Origin: Balaenoptera acutorostrata
Taxonomy: Eukaryota; Chordata; Mammalia; Artiodactyla; Balaenopteridae
DNA: 64,000 bases
Reading direction: 5' to 3'
Assembly (NCBI RefSeq): GCF_949987535.1
Contig: NC_080071.1
Location: forward strand, 26,868,236-26,932,235
Below the pieces are notes generated by a model. The model was not told the origin of the DNA. It was given only the letters and a program-made list of their open reading frames with translations, and did not search any database. The position numbers and the translations under genes are program-made. Shown here piece by piece: positions 23,901 to 34,487 of this stretch (positions are counted from its first letter, which is position 1; every line of letters starts with the position of its first letter).

Positions 23901-24760
23901 TGTTTTAGTTGTCATTTATTTCTATGTATTTTTTGATTTCCTCTTTGATTTTTTCAGTAATATTTTGGTTATTTAGTAGCATATTGTTTAGCCTCCATGT
24001 GTGTGTTTTTTACAGCTTTCTTCCTGTAATTGATTTCTAATCTCATAGCATTGTGGCTGGAAAAGATGCTTGATATGATGTCAGTTTTCCTAAATTTATC
24101 GAGTCTTGATTTGTGACCCCATGTGTGATCTATAATAGAGAATATTCCGTATGTACTTGAGAAGAAAGTGTGTTCTGCTGCTTTCAGGTGGAATGTCCTA
24201 TAAATTAAGTCTATCTATCTGGTGTATTGTGTCATTTAAAGCTGTGTTTCCTTATTTATTTTCTGTCTGGATGATCTGTCCACTGGTGTAAGTGGGGTGT
24301 TAAAGCCTCCCACTATTATTGTGTTACTATCAATTTCCCCTTTTATGGCTGTTAGCATTCACCTTATGTATTGAGGTGCTCCTATGTTGGATGCATAAAT
24401 ATTTATAATTGTTATATCTTCTTCTAGCATTGATCCCTTGATCATTATGTAGTGTCCCTCCTTGTCTCTTGCAACAGTCTTTATTTTAAAGTCTGGTTTA
24501 TCTGATATGAGTATCGCTACTCCAGCTTTCTTTTGATTTCCATTTGCATGGAATATCTTTTTCCATCCCCTCACTTTCAGTATCTATGTGTCTCTAGGTC
24601 TGAAGTGGGTCTCTTGTAGACAGCATATATATGGGTCTTCTTTTTGTATCCTTTCAACCAGTCTGTGCCTTTTGGTTGGAGCATTTAATCCATTTACATT
24701 TAAGGTAATTATCAATATGTATGTTACTATCACCATTTTCTTTATTGTTTTGGGTTTGTT
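20947..24760 (-). pseudogene. L1-D ORF2 (endonuclease-reverse transcriptase), broken
   Basis: L1 ORF2p nicks target DNA and reverse-transcribes L1 RNA there. Remnants occur in the right order. Endonuclease-domain text (GWKKIFHANGNQKKAGVAIL, HYIMIKGS, NIYASNIGAP) lies at 24359-24574. A palm-adjacent [20 protein letters not shown] block is near 23300. Reverse transcriptase follows at 22148-23074 with [18 protein letters not shown] and the catalytic SLFADDM. A thumb/C-terminal part lies at 21433-22353 and a Cys-rich end ([18 protein letters not shown]) at 21200-21478. The stop is TAG at 20947-20949. Catalytic Asp pairs are kept, but the frame is interrupted repeatedly. The start coordinate is approximate. 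Confidence 0.88.
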
Positions 24761-24899
24761 ATTGTAGGTCTTTTCCTTCTCTTGTGTTTCCTGCTGAGAG
24801 AAGTTCGTTTATCGTTTGTTGTAAAGCTGGTTTGGTGGTGCTGAATTCTCTTAGCTTTTGCTTGTCTGTAAAGCTTTTGATTTCTCTATTGAATCTGAA

Positions 24900-25640
24900 T
24901 GAAATCCTTGCTAGGTAGAGTAATCTTGGTTATAGGTTTTCCCCTTTCATTACGTTAAATATATCCTGCCACTCGCTTCTGGCCTGTGGAGTTTCTGCTG
25001 AAAAATCAGCTGATAACCTTATGGGGATTCCCTTGTATGTTATTTTTTGCTTTTCCCTTGATGCTTTTAATATTTTTTCTTTGAATTTATTTTTTGTTAG
25101 TTTGATTAATATGTGTCTTTGCATGTTTCTCCTTGGGTTTATCCTGTATGGGACTCTGCACTTCCTGGACTTGGGTGGCTATTTCCTTTTCCATGTTAGG
25201 GAAGTTTTCGTCTATAATCTCTTCAAATATTTTCTCAGACCCTTTCTTTTTCTCTTCTTCTTCTGGGACCCCTATAATTTGAATGTTGGTGTGTTTAGTG
25301 TTGTCCCAGAGGTCTCTGTGACTGTCCTCATTTCTTTTCATTCTTTTTTTTTATTCTGCTCTGTGGCAGTTATTTCCCCATTCTGTCTTCCAGCTCACTT
25401 ATTCGTTCTTCTGCCTCAGTTTTTCTGCTATTGATTCCTTTTAGTGTATTTTTCATTTCAGTTATTGTGTTGTTCATCACTGTTTGTGTGTTCTTTAGTT
25501 CTTCTAGATCCTTGTTAAACATTTCTTGTATTTTGTCTGTCCATGCCTCCATTCTCTTTCTGAGATTTTGGATCATCTTTACTGTCATTACTCTGCATTC
25601 TTTTTCAGGTAGGTTGCCTATTTCCTCTTCATATATTTAG
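24900..25640 (-). pseudogene. L1-D ORF1 (RNA-binding chaperone), broken
   Basis: L1 ORF1p is a trimeric RNA-binding protein needed for L1 ribonucleoprotein formation. The N-terminal coiled coil is visible at 25370-25588 (heptad-like Leu/Ile/Met pattern, ending AEERISELEDRMGK). The RNA-recognition region follows at 25087-25341 (NIQIIGVPEEEE, FPNMEKEIATQVQEV). The C-terminal domain is at 24930-25124 (FKEKILKASREKQKITYKG, SAETPQARSEWQDIFNV). The order and spacing match the family. At least two frame changes and stops split it, so it is a pseudogene. Boundaries are approximate. Confidence 0.85.
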
Positions 25641-25954
25641 TCTTGTAGGTTTTTATCTTGCTCCTTCACCTGTAACATATTTTTTTGTCATCTAATTTTT
25701 TTGGTGGGTGGGGCTGTGTTCCTGTCTTGCTGGTTGTTTGGCCTGAGGCATCCAGCACTGGAGTTTGCAGGCAGTTGGGTGAAGCCAGGTCATGGTGCTG
25801 AGATGAGGACCTGGTCTCACAGGGATTCCTCCCTTCCCCTGAGGTGTCCGAGGTCCCCCACCAGCACCTCGTAGGTGCCCTAGTTGTGAGGAGATGTGAA
25901 CTCCATGTCCTCCTACTCTGCCATCTTGACTCCGCCCCTCTGTAGTGTCTTTTA

Positions 25955-26225
25955 ATATTTTATATATGCAGAAGTTATACATATGCTTTATTTATATATG
26001 TTTTATATATATACTTACTTATATTACACATTATTTATATATGTGTAAAATTTTGATGCTCTCCCATAGTTGAATAACAGATAGACTACTCATCTGAAGG
26101 TTATATAAATATTCAGCGTTTTAAGTGTTTTTTTTTTTTAAGTTTCAGCTTATCTAGTGTCTTATGACAGTACATAGTGTGAGCTAGGGATCCAACTTTT
26201 TGTTCTTGCGTAATCTTTATATTTT
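25955..26225 (-). mobile_element. Old L1M element, right part
   Basis: Continuation of the L1M interrupted at 20595. agtgtcttttaatatt...gcagaagttatac matches the antisense L1M word 'gtgtcttttgaagagcagaagtt'. tgagctagggatccaacttttt...cttgcg near 26185 matches the next downstream antisense L1 block. Confidence 0.55.
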
Positions 26226-26229
26226 TCTT

Positions 26230-26635
26230 TCAGTTTTATTGAGATATAATTGACTTACAGCACAGTATAAGTTTAAGGTGTACAGCATAATGATTTGACT
26301 TACATACATCATTCAGTGATTACCACAGTAAGTTTAAAGAACCTCTATCATCTGATATAGATACAAAATTTAAAAATAGAAATAAAGTTTTTTCCTTGGG
26401 ATTAAAATTCTTAGAATTTACCTTCTTAACAACTTTAATCTATAAGGTACATCTGTGTTAATTATATTTATCAGGTTGTACATCACACCTCTAGTACTTA
26501 TTTATCTTATAACTGGAAGTTCGTACCTTTTGACTACTTTATCCAATTTCCCTTCCCTCCACCACCTGCCTCTGGTAACCACAAATCTGATCTCTTTTTC
26601 TCTGAGTTTTTTTGTTTGTTGTTTTGGTTGGTTTT
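26230..26635 (-). mobile_element. Old L1 3' UTR copy, first unit
   Basis: Antisense L1 3' UTR: agttttattgagatataattgac, gtacagcataatgatttgac and cattcagtgattaccacagtaag. It is followed by a second, similar 3' UTR unit at 26636. It may be a separate truncated L1 or a duplication inside one element. Confidence 0.7.
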
Positions 26636-28578
26636 GAAGTATAATTGACCTAGAACACTATTTTCGTTCCTGGTACACAGCATAGTGATTTGTTATTTGT
26701 GTATATTTCAGAATGATCACCATGATAAGTCTAGTTACCATCTGTCACCATACAAAGATATTACATAATTATTGACTATATTCCCCATGCTGTACGTTTC
26801 ATACCTGTGACTCATTTATTTTGTAACTGAAAGTTTATACCTCTTAATCTCCCTTGCCTATTTCTCTCTTCCCCCCCAGCCCCTCTGGCAACCACCTGTT
26901 TGTTTTCTGTATCTATGACTCTGTTTCTGTTTAATTATGTTTGTTCAGTTGTTTTGTTTTTAAGATTTCACATATAAATGAAATCATACAGTATTTGTCT
27001 TTCTCTGTCTGACTTATTTCACTAAACATAAACCCCTCTAGGTCCATCCATGTTGTTGCAAATGACAAGATTTCATTCTTTATATGGCTTAGTAATATAT
27101 ATGTATATATATATATGGCACATATTCTTTATCCATTCATCTATTGAGTGAAACCTAGGTTGCTTCCATATTTTGGCTATTGTGAATAATGCTGTAGTGA
27201 ACATAGAGGTGCACATATCTTTTCAAGTTAGTGTTTTTGTTTTCTTTGGATAGATTCCCAGGAATAAAATTGCTGGATCATATGGTAGTTTTATTTTTAG
27301 TTATTTGAGGAACCTCCGTACTGTTTGCTATAGAGGCTATACCAATTTAGATTCTCACCAATGGTGCACAAGTGTTCCCTTTTCTTCACATCCTCACCAA
27401 CACTTGTTATTTGTTGTCTTTTTGATAATAGCCCATCTGATAGGTATGAGATGACATCTTGTTTTGGCTTTGATTTGTATTTTCCTGTTGATTAGTGATG
27501 TTGAGCATCTTTTCATGTGCCTGTTGGCCATCTGTATGTCTTCTTTGGAAAAATGTCTATTCAGGTCCTCTGTCCACTTTTTAATTGGGTAGTTTGGGTT
27601 TTTTTGATGTTTAGTTGTAAGAGTTCTTTGTATATTTTGATATTAACCTCCTACTGAATGTGTCATTTGCAAATATCTTCTTTCATTCAGTAAGTAGCCT
27701 TTTCATTTTGTTGATAGTTTTCTTCACTGTGCAACAGCTTTTTAGTCTTATGTTATGTCTCATTTGTTTATTTTTGCTTTTGTTTCCCTTGCCAGAGGAG
27801 ACATACCCCCCCCAAATATTGCTAAGACTGATGTCAAAGAATATACTATGTTTTCTTGTAAAAGTTTTATGGTTTCAAGTCCTCCATTTAAGTCTTTAAT
27901 CCATTTTGAGTTTGTTTTCATATATGGTGTGTGAAAGTAGTTCAGTTTTATTCCTTTGCAGGTAGCTGTCCAGTTTTCACAACACCAGGTTTTGAAGAGA
28001 TTGTCTTTTCCCCCATTGTATATTCTTGTCTTCTTTATCATAGACTAATTGCTCATATAAGTGTAGGTTCATTCCTGGACTCTGTATTCTGTTCTATTGA
28101 TCTATGTGTCTGTTTTTCTGCCAGTACCATACTGTTTTGATGATCGTAGCTTTGTAGTATAGTTTGAAAACAGGGCACATGATAGTTCCAGTTTTGTTCT
28201 TCTTTCTCAGGAATGTTTTGACTATTTGGGGTCTTTTGTGTTTCCTACAAAGTTTAGAGTTATTTTTTCTAGTTCTGTTAAAAATAACATTGGTATTTTG
28301 AAAAGGATTTCATTGAATCAATAGGTCACCTTTGGGTAGTATGGTCATTTTAACAATATTAATTTTTTCAATCCATGAGCATGGTATATCTTTCCAACTG
28401 TTTGTGCTGTCTTCAGTTTCTTTCATCAGTATTGAATAGTTTTCTGAGTACAGGTCTTTTACCTCCTTAGTTTTATTTCTAGGTGTTTTATTCTTTTTGA
28501 TGTGATCGTAAATGGGATTGTTTTCTTAATTTCTTTTTCTGATACTTTGTTGTTAGTGTATAGAAACACAACAGACTT
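26636..28578 (-). mobile_element. Old L1 (L1M-type), 3' UTR plus ORF2
   Basis: Antisense L1 starting with gaagtataattgacctagaac (3' UTR). ORF2 sequence follows from about 27090 (ctttatccattcatctattgagtg, gtgaataatgctgtagtgaac, ggatcatatggtagttttatttt). It is interrupted by the CHR SINE at 28594 and resumes at 28896. Only scraps of ORF2 remain open (for example 27760-28041). It is more diverged than L1-A, L1-C and L1-D. Confidence 0.8.
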
Positions 28579-28593
28579 CTGTGTATTAATTTT

Positions 28594-28880
28594 TTTTAAA
28601 ATTTATTTATTTATTTTTGGCTGTGTTGGGTCTTCGTTTCTGTACGAGGGCTTTCTCTAGTTGGGGCAAGCGGGGGCCACTCCTCATCGCAGTGCACGGG
28701 CCTCTCACTATCGCGGCCTCTCCTGTTGTGGAGCACAGGCTCCAGATGCGCAGGCTCAGTAGTTGTGGCCCACGGGCCCAGCCACTCTGCGGCATGTTGG
28801 ATCCTCCCAGACCAGGGCTCGAACCTATGTCCCCTGCACTGGCAGGCAGACTCCCAACCACTGTGCCACCAGGGAAGCCC
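28594..28880 (-). mobile_element. CHR-type tRNA-derived SINE
   Basis: A minus-strand CHR SINE: (TTTA)n tail at left, GC-rich body, tRNA-like head ending accagggaagccc at right. A perfect 15-bp TSD, ctgtgtattaatttt, lies at 28579-28593 and 28881-28895. It sits inside antisense L1 ORF2, whose frame text resumes directly after it, so it is younger than that L1. Long frames across it are artefacts. Confidence 0.95.
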
Positions 28881-28895
28881 CTGTGTATTAATTTT

Positions 28896-29390
28896 GTATC
28901 CTGCAGCTTTACTAAATTTATTACTGAATTCCAGTAGTTTTTTGGTGACATCTTTAGGATTTTCTATGTATAGTATTATGTCATCTGCAAGCAGTGATAG
29001 TTTTACCTTTTCCTTTCCAATTAGGAGTCCATTTATTTTTTTCCTGTCCAATTGCTGTGGCTAGTGGTGAAAGTGGGCATCCTTGTCTTTTTCCTGATGT
29101 CAGAGGGAAATGCTTTCAACTTTTCATCCTTGAGTATGATGTTAGTTGGGGACTAGTCATATATGGTCCTTATTATGTTGAGATATTTTCCCTCTATACT
29201 TACTTTGTTGAAAGATTTTATCACGGATGTTGAATTTTGTGAAAAGCTTTTTCTGCATCTATTGAGATGATCATATTATCTTTAGTCTCATTTGTTAATT
29301 TGGTGTATGACAATGATTGATTTGTGGATATTGGACCATCTCTGCATCCCTGGGATAAATCCCACTTGATATGGTGTATGGGGATCCTAC
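28896..29390 (-). mobile_element. Old L1 ORF2, continuation after SINE
   Basis: It continues the 26636-28578 element: gtatcctgcagctttactaaattta, gtcatctgcaagcagtgatag (antisense of the FADD region) and ctgcatctattgagatgatcat. Homology fades near 29380. Confidence 0.8.
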
Positions 29391-29688
29391 TTTTTAAATT
29401 AATGATTAGTCAGTAGTTCCATGACAATCTTTTCCAGTAAGATAACTTATATCTTTATTTTAAAAAGCCATTGTTATTATATGTTAGTTTTAATATCTAG
29501 TCTTGAGCCTTGTCATGGGCATTTGATTCCATATCAATGACTAATTTATTTAATTTTACTTAAATATGAAACTTTACAACATATTTTAATATATAATGAG
29601 AATGGGTCCCCTGTTATACTTTTTTTTCTCAAAATAGTCTTTGTAAGAAATCATCTTTTATATTATTATATTAATAAAGATTATAAAG
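29391..29688. other. Unassigned AT-rich spacer
   Basis: No feature recognised between the antisense L1 and the sense L1M. Confidence 0.35.
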
Positions 29689-29689
29689 T

Positions 29690-30300
29690 TTACTAGTACC
29701 CAGTGTTAGTAAGAGTGCAGAGAAAATGAGCACTTTTTGGAAGAAAACTTGACAGTATTTACCAACATTTAAAAGATGCTTATCTTTTGATCCAACATTT
29801 CTACTTCTAAGAATTGGTTTTATAGATAGCCTCACACATGGTATTCATTACAGCAATGTTTGTAAAAAGCAAAACCTGGGGATGACCTAAATATCCATTA
29901 AGAGGAACACATTTAATCAGTTGTAGTGCAACTATATAATTATTCCATAGATATTAAAAATAATTTTAGACTTTCATATACTGATATGGAAAAATGGTTA
30001 AGACTGTAAAGTGAATGATCAATATTGTGCAGTGAAAAAAGCAGGTTTCATAACAATATGTATGGCATTATCTCATCTGTGGAAAAAAAAGAAAGGAAAA
30101 GAAAAGGGTTGTAATTTCATATATATAGGTATATATTTAGAACTATTTTGGATGACTATACAAGGTATTTTTTACAGTGGTTATTTTGAGGGAAGACTTG
30201 TATGGGAAAATTGGTATGTAGGATATTTATTTTTACTTTATTTTCCTTTATTCAGTTTGCATTTTTAATAGTAATCATGCATTTCTTTTGTAGGTTAAAA
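29690..30300 (+). mobile_element. Old L1M fragment, sense
   Basis: Sense L1M ORF2-end and 3' UTR text: agagtgcagagaaaatgagcact, cttttgatccaacatttctacttc, gcaatgtttgtaaaaagcaaaacctgg, gatatggaaaaatgg and aacaatatgtatggcatta, in L1M order. It opposes the orientation of the neighbouring L1. Confidence 0.65.
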
Positions 30301-30659
30301 ATACAAATAAAATATTCTTCACTGTTTGCATCTGACAAGGAGATAATATTTCACCTTTGATGTATAAATGTTACAATTTATACAAAAGTATTTTTCATTG
30401 TGCCTCCGTACTGACTGGATATAGATTAATAGTGTTTATCCTAAGTGAGGTTCTTCAGAGGTTTTTATTTTGTGTATGCTTTATTCTTTCTCTCTCTTTT
30501 TAGCATCATAAATCTATTCAAAACTAAAAGCCAAAACAGGATAAAATATTGATTCAAAATATTTCTACATGTGGATATACATCTTCTTAGGAGTTTGCAC
30601 AAGTATATAATCCTTTGAAAATAGGAAGTTAGCTCCATCCTCACTGGCACTCTCTCCAG
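30301..30659. other. Unassigned AT-rich DNA
   Basis: No gene or recognised repeat. Confidence 0.35.
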
Positions 30660-32544
30660 CGTGACCTCTGCCTAAAATCTTGGTAATTTCAGTTTGCCTA
30701 CAGATAGCCTTTCAACACATTATCTAGATGCAAACCTAATTACCAACTTAGGTCTCTAAGCTTCTTAAATTCCTTTCCTCCAATGGTTGTGTTCTTTACC
30801 CTTCCTCAGGGCCTCACCACTGTGGTTTTATTTTAGATCTCTTCTTTGCCAGTATCTATGACCTGCCTATAATCTCTACTGCATGCATCCTGTACCATTT
30901 ATCTTTCTGGCTTGTTTCATCTTTAACCCCAGCTTGAACAATCCTTTAACCCAACCGGGACCCCAACTCATTGATCTTATCACACTTTCACTGTTCACTT
31001 ATTTAATGTCCTCTTTCCTTTTATTAAATCGATTAAATTCCATGGTCATTCATAATAATCACTCCTTACATACACACGTAACAAACTCCCCCTCCCTCTT
31101 TTTATAATTATCTGGCAAAATCCCCATCCTATTTATATCCAACTCTCCCCTTACTCCATGCTGCACCCATGTAGCTGGATACAAGCACCCACTTCAAGGG
31201 GGCCCTTGATGCTGCCTAGCAATCTTACCACAATTCCCTGGACCACTCACTGTCCCAGTTTCCCGGACTTGGATTTCATACCCTCTCTTCTCTCCTCAAA
31301 CCACCAATACTTCCTACTTCATCTTCACTCTCAGTTGACAACGTCTTTTTTCCTACATTACTAAGAAATTTGAAACAATCAGAAGATATTTTTTCCTTCA
31401 AGACTTTCATCACTAAATGCACCTCCCTACCAAGTTCTGCACCCACATACTCTGACTTCCCACCTGTTCCCTTAAATCAGCTATTCCTGCTTCTACCTAA
31501 GATAATCCCTGCATCTGTGCACTAGATCCTATTCCTTCTTACACTATGCAAGGGCATCACTTCAGCAATTTTTTTCTCTCTCCCCTACACCAGTAATTTT
31601 AGCTCCTTACTATATCATCATGCAAGCATTTCATTATTGCTCCTATACTAAAAATTTTTTTCTTCATCAACTACTTCTCTATTTCTGTCCTCCCCTTTGC
31701 AAAAATACTTATCAAAAGTGTTTCTGAATTCTGTGTCCATTTTTCTTCTTCCATTCCCTTCTAAATCCACTTTAGTCAAGTTTTCACTCTCACCATTTTA
31801 CCAAAACAATTCTTGATAGGAATCCAATAACCATCACCTTGCCCAATAGTCCATTCTCAGTCTTTGTCTTAGTTGGTCACATCGCAGTATTAGACACAGT
31901 GCATAACTGCATTCCCCTTGATACACTTCTTTCCCTTGGATTCCAGGACAGCACATGATCTTGGTTCTTCCCGTCTCATTGTTCACTCCTCCACATCACT
32001 TTGCTTTTTACTCTGCCTTTCCAAAGTTCATTATTTGCGAGTATCCCTGATTCAGTCACTGATTCTCTCTTTTTCTCTATCTTCATCACTTTCTTGTGAT
32101 TCATTGAGTCCCACAGCTTTAAACGCTATGTAAATAATCATAACTTCCAAATGTTTACCTCCAGTTTTCTGCTGAACTAAAAACTTATGTGTCCCACTGC
32201 ATATTTGACATATAGATTTGGATATTTCATGGATATCTCAAAGTTAACATGCCCTAAACTACGTTTCTGAGCTTCCCTCTCCTTGACCAACCTGCTCTAC
32301 TGCCAGCCTTCCCTATCTTGCTTCTTAGGGAGGTAACGCCAGTCTTACTTATCCTCAGGTTAAAAACTTTAGGGTTACCTTTGAGTATTCTCTTTCTCGC
32401 ATATCCCATATCCAGTCCCTAAGGAATTCCTGTTAATTTCATCTTCAGAATATATCCAGAGACTGACTACATCCTGGCATCTCCACTGCTACTACCCTGG
32501 TCCAAGCCATCACCATATCTCTCCTGGATTTCTGTCTTACTTTC
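30660..32544 (+). mobile_element. L2 LINE, long sense copy, 5' portion
   Basis: A pyrimidine-rich sense L2 (CR1 clade). From about 31860 the L2 ORF2 order is clear: cttctttcccttggattccaggacag, the tgattcattgagtcccacagctttaaa block, catggatatctcaaagttaacatg and ctactaccctggtccaagcca. The 30660-31860 part shares the strand bias and composition but is assigned less securely. Many stops; no open frame survives. Confidence 0.75.
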
Positions 32545-32559
32545 TTCAAACTGGACTTT

Positions 32560-32967
32560 TTTTTTTTTTAAGATTTTTATTTTTATTTTTTATTTTATTT
32601 AATTTTTTTTTTTACATCTTTATTGGAGTATAATTGCTTTACAATGTTGTTTTAGTTTCTGCTGTATAGCAAAGTGAGTCAGCTCTATGTATACATATAT
32701 CCCCATATCCCCTCCCTCTTGCATCTCCCTCCCACCTTCCCTATCCCACCCCTCTAGGTGGTCACAAAGCACCGAGCTGATATCCCTGTGCTATGCGACT
32801 GCTTCCCACTAGCTATCTATTTTACATTTGATAGTGTATATATGTCCATGCCACTCTCTCACTTCGTCCCAGCTTACCCTTCCCCCTCCCCGTGTCCTCA
32901 AGTCCATTCTCTACGTGTGCGTCTTTATTCCTGTCCTGCCCTTAGGTTCTTCAGAACCATTTTTTTT
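32560..32967 (-). mobile_element. L1-E: L1 3'-UTR-only insertion
   Basis: A 408-bp minus-strand insertion holding only L1 3' UTR sequence, with a long T-rich tail at left. The sequence matches the 3' UTR of L1-A and the 57941 copy. A perfect 15-bp TSD, ttcaaactggacttt, lies at 32545-32559 and 32968-32982. It interrupts the L2 copy, and the L2 text resumes in register after it. The 118-residue frame across this region is an artefact. Confidence 0.93.
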
Positions 32968-32982
32968 TTCAAACTGGACTTT

Positions 32983-33640
32983 ATTCTTCTACTCCTTCTC
33001 CTTCTATTCTCAACACAGCAGACAGGAGTAAGCTTATGCCACATCTCTGCTCAAAATCCTCTAAGGAATGCCAATTGCTCTCAGAGTAAAAACTACCTTA
33101 TAATTTCCGATTGAATCTGGTCTCCATTCCATTATTTTTCTGAGCTCATCTCTAATTTCTCTTCCCCTTATTCACGTTTACTCTTTCTTGAATATTGCAG
33201 GAACACTCACATCTTTATGGAAGTTTATCTTGCTGGAAGGCTTTTGCCTCAGATATTTGCATGACTAACGCCCTCACCTGCTTCACATCTGTGCTCAAAT
33301 GGCATCTCTAAGTGATGCCTATTCTGACTATACAATTTAGTATCTCTTCTCCCTTCCCCTACTCCATTCTTCTGATCCTCCATACTCTGCTGCACTTTCT
33401 TTTTTTTTTTTCACTTTTTGCTTTACTCTTTTTCCTTTCATTTCCTTTCCTTGCTTCCTTTCCCTTCTTAAAACTTACAACTTCTAGCACACTGTATAAT
33501 TTCTATCTCCTTTGTCAATAATGTAAGCTCCAAATGGGCAAAGATTATTATCTGTTTGGTGCACTAATTTATCACAAGTGCTCAGAATGGTTGCTGACAT
33601 ATAGAAGTAACAAAAATAGTAACTGTTGAGTAAATGAATG
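32983..33640 (+). mobile_element. L2 LINE, 3' portion after L1-E
   Basis: It continues the L2: tctattctcaacacagcagac, catctctgctcaaaatcctctaagg and ctgtgctcaaatggcatctc. The diagnostic 3' end follows (gtaagctccaaatgggcaaag, then agtaaatgaatgaa). Together with 30660-32544 this is about 2.5 kb of L2, long for this family. Confidence 0.88.
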
Positions 33641-33869
33641 AACCTTAGAAACTTAAATTGTATTCCTTTAAGCATGCTAAAAGGGTAGTGTGTTTCCTCT
33701 TTTACTTTTATTGAGCTGATTCACACAAATGCCCAGAACAATGTGCCTGATTTTTCATTCAGTATTTATGTCAATAAGAGTGAAATGTATATTAATGTTA
33801 TAAAATGAGGCCTTCCAGGAGAGTAAACATACCATAAATACTGGCTGATGGACTTCTCCTGATTTATGT

Positions 33870-34015
33870 AACATTTAATATGTTTCTCATGGGGCTTTAT
33901 TCTCTGCTTATTTGCCATTGTTCTAGATTGTGAGCTTCTCAAAGTCAGGAACTTAATCTTCATTTCCATCTCTCAAGCACCTAGTCCAGTGCCTGGCACA
34001 TAAGACATTTTTAAA
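33870..34015 (+). repeat. L2 3'-end fragment
   Basis: gattgtgagcttctcaaagtcaggaac...cacctagtccagtgcctggcacat matches the L2 3' terminus in sense. It is a second L2 end just downstream of the longer copy. Confidence 0.75.
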
Positions 34016-34079
34016 ACATACTAGATTAATCATAGACCAAAAATACTCAAAATTTAATAATGATCCAGTGTATGCTATG

Positions 34080-34215
34080 TGTCCTGAACTTTCTTCACGT
34101 GGATTCCTTTAATTCTTGAAACAATCCTGAAGAGGAAAGTTTAAGTTTCATTTTTACAGATGAGATAAAACTGTTGTTTGGCCCAGGACTCCATTCTTTC
34201 TCAACTATTGCAGTA
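34080..34215 (-). repeat. MIR fragment, antisense
   Basis: tgctatgtgtcctgaactttcttcacgtg...cctttaattcttgaaacaatcctgaagagg...tttttacagatgagataaaactg follows the reverse MIR consensus. Confidence 0.65.
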
Positions 34216-34485
34216 CCCTCACTGTGTAATCTTTAGTGACCATATCATAGAAAGTTAAATATATTCCCTTGTTTAGAGATGACTAGAAGTAATGGTTGCA
34301 ATGTCAAATGTATTGGGAATGTTTTGTTTTTGTTTTCAGTGGAAACAAATCTTTAGCTTTGGATAACATATAGTTAATTTTATTTTGCTCTTTTAATAAG
34401 TTAGGAAAATTGACTTTATATTTTGTCCTTTTAATTCTGTAACTGTTACAAAATTATTTACTATCTTAATTTATATAAACCACCA
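34216..34485. other. Unassigned AT-rich DNA
   Basis: No feature recognised. Confidence 0.35.
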
Positions 34486-34487
34486 GG

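Larger units (their letters stand above)
20608..25942 (-). mobile_element. L1-D: nearly complete LINE-1, minus strand
   Basis: A 5.3-kb LINE-1 reading right to left. It retains an L1-type 5' terminus (minus-strand start gggcggagtcaagatggcag at 25942), a short 5' UTR, ORF1, ORF2 and the 3' UTR (20608-20946), with the poly-A as T-rich DNA at the left. A 12-bp TSD with one mismatch flanks it. Most genomic L1 copies are 5'-truncated, so retention of the 5' end is notable. Both ORFs carry many stops and frameshifts, so the copy cannot move. The 5' UTR before ORF1 is only about 0.3 kb, implying internal deletion or a short-promoter subfamily. Confidence 0.92.

Noticed and set aside
32758..33114. 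118-residue frame
   Set aside because: It lies across the antisense L1-E 3' UTR and neighbouring L2; the same peptide text recurs at 57954-58238 in L1-G.
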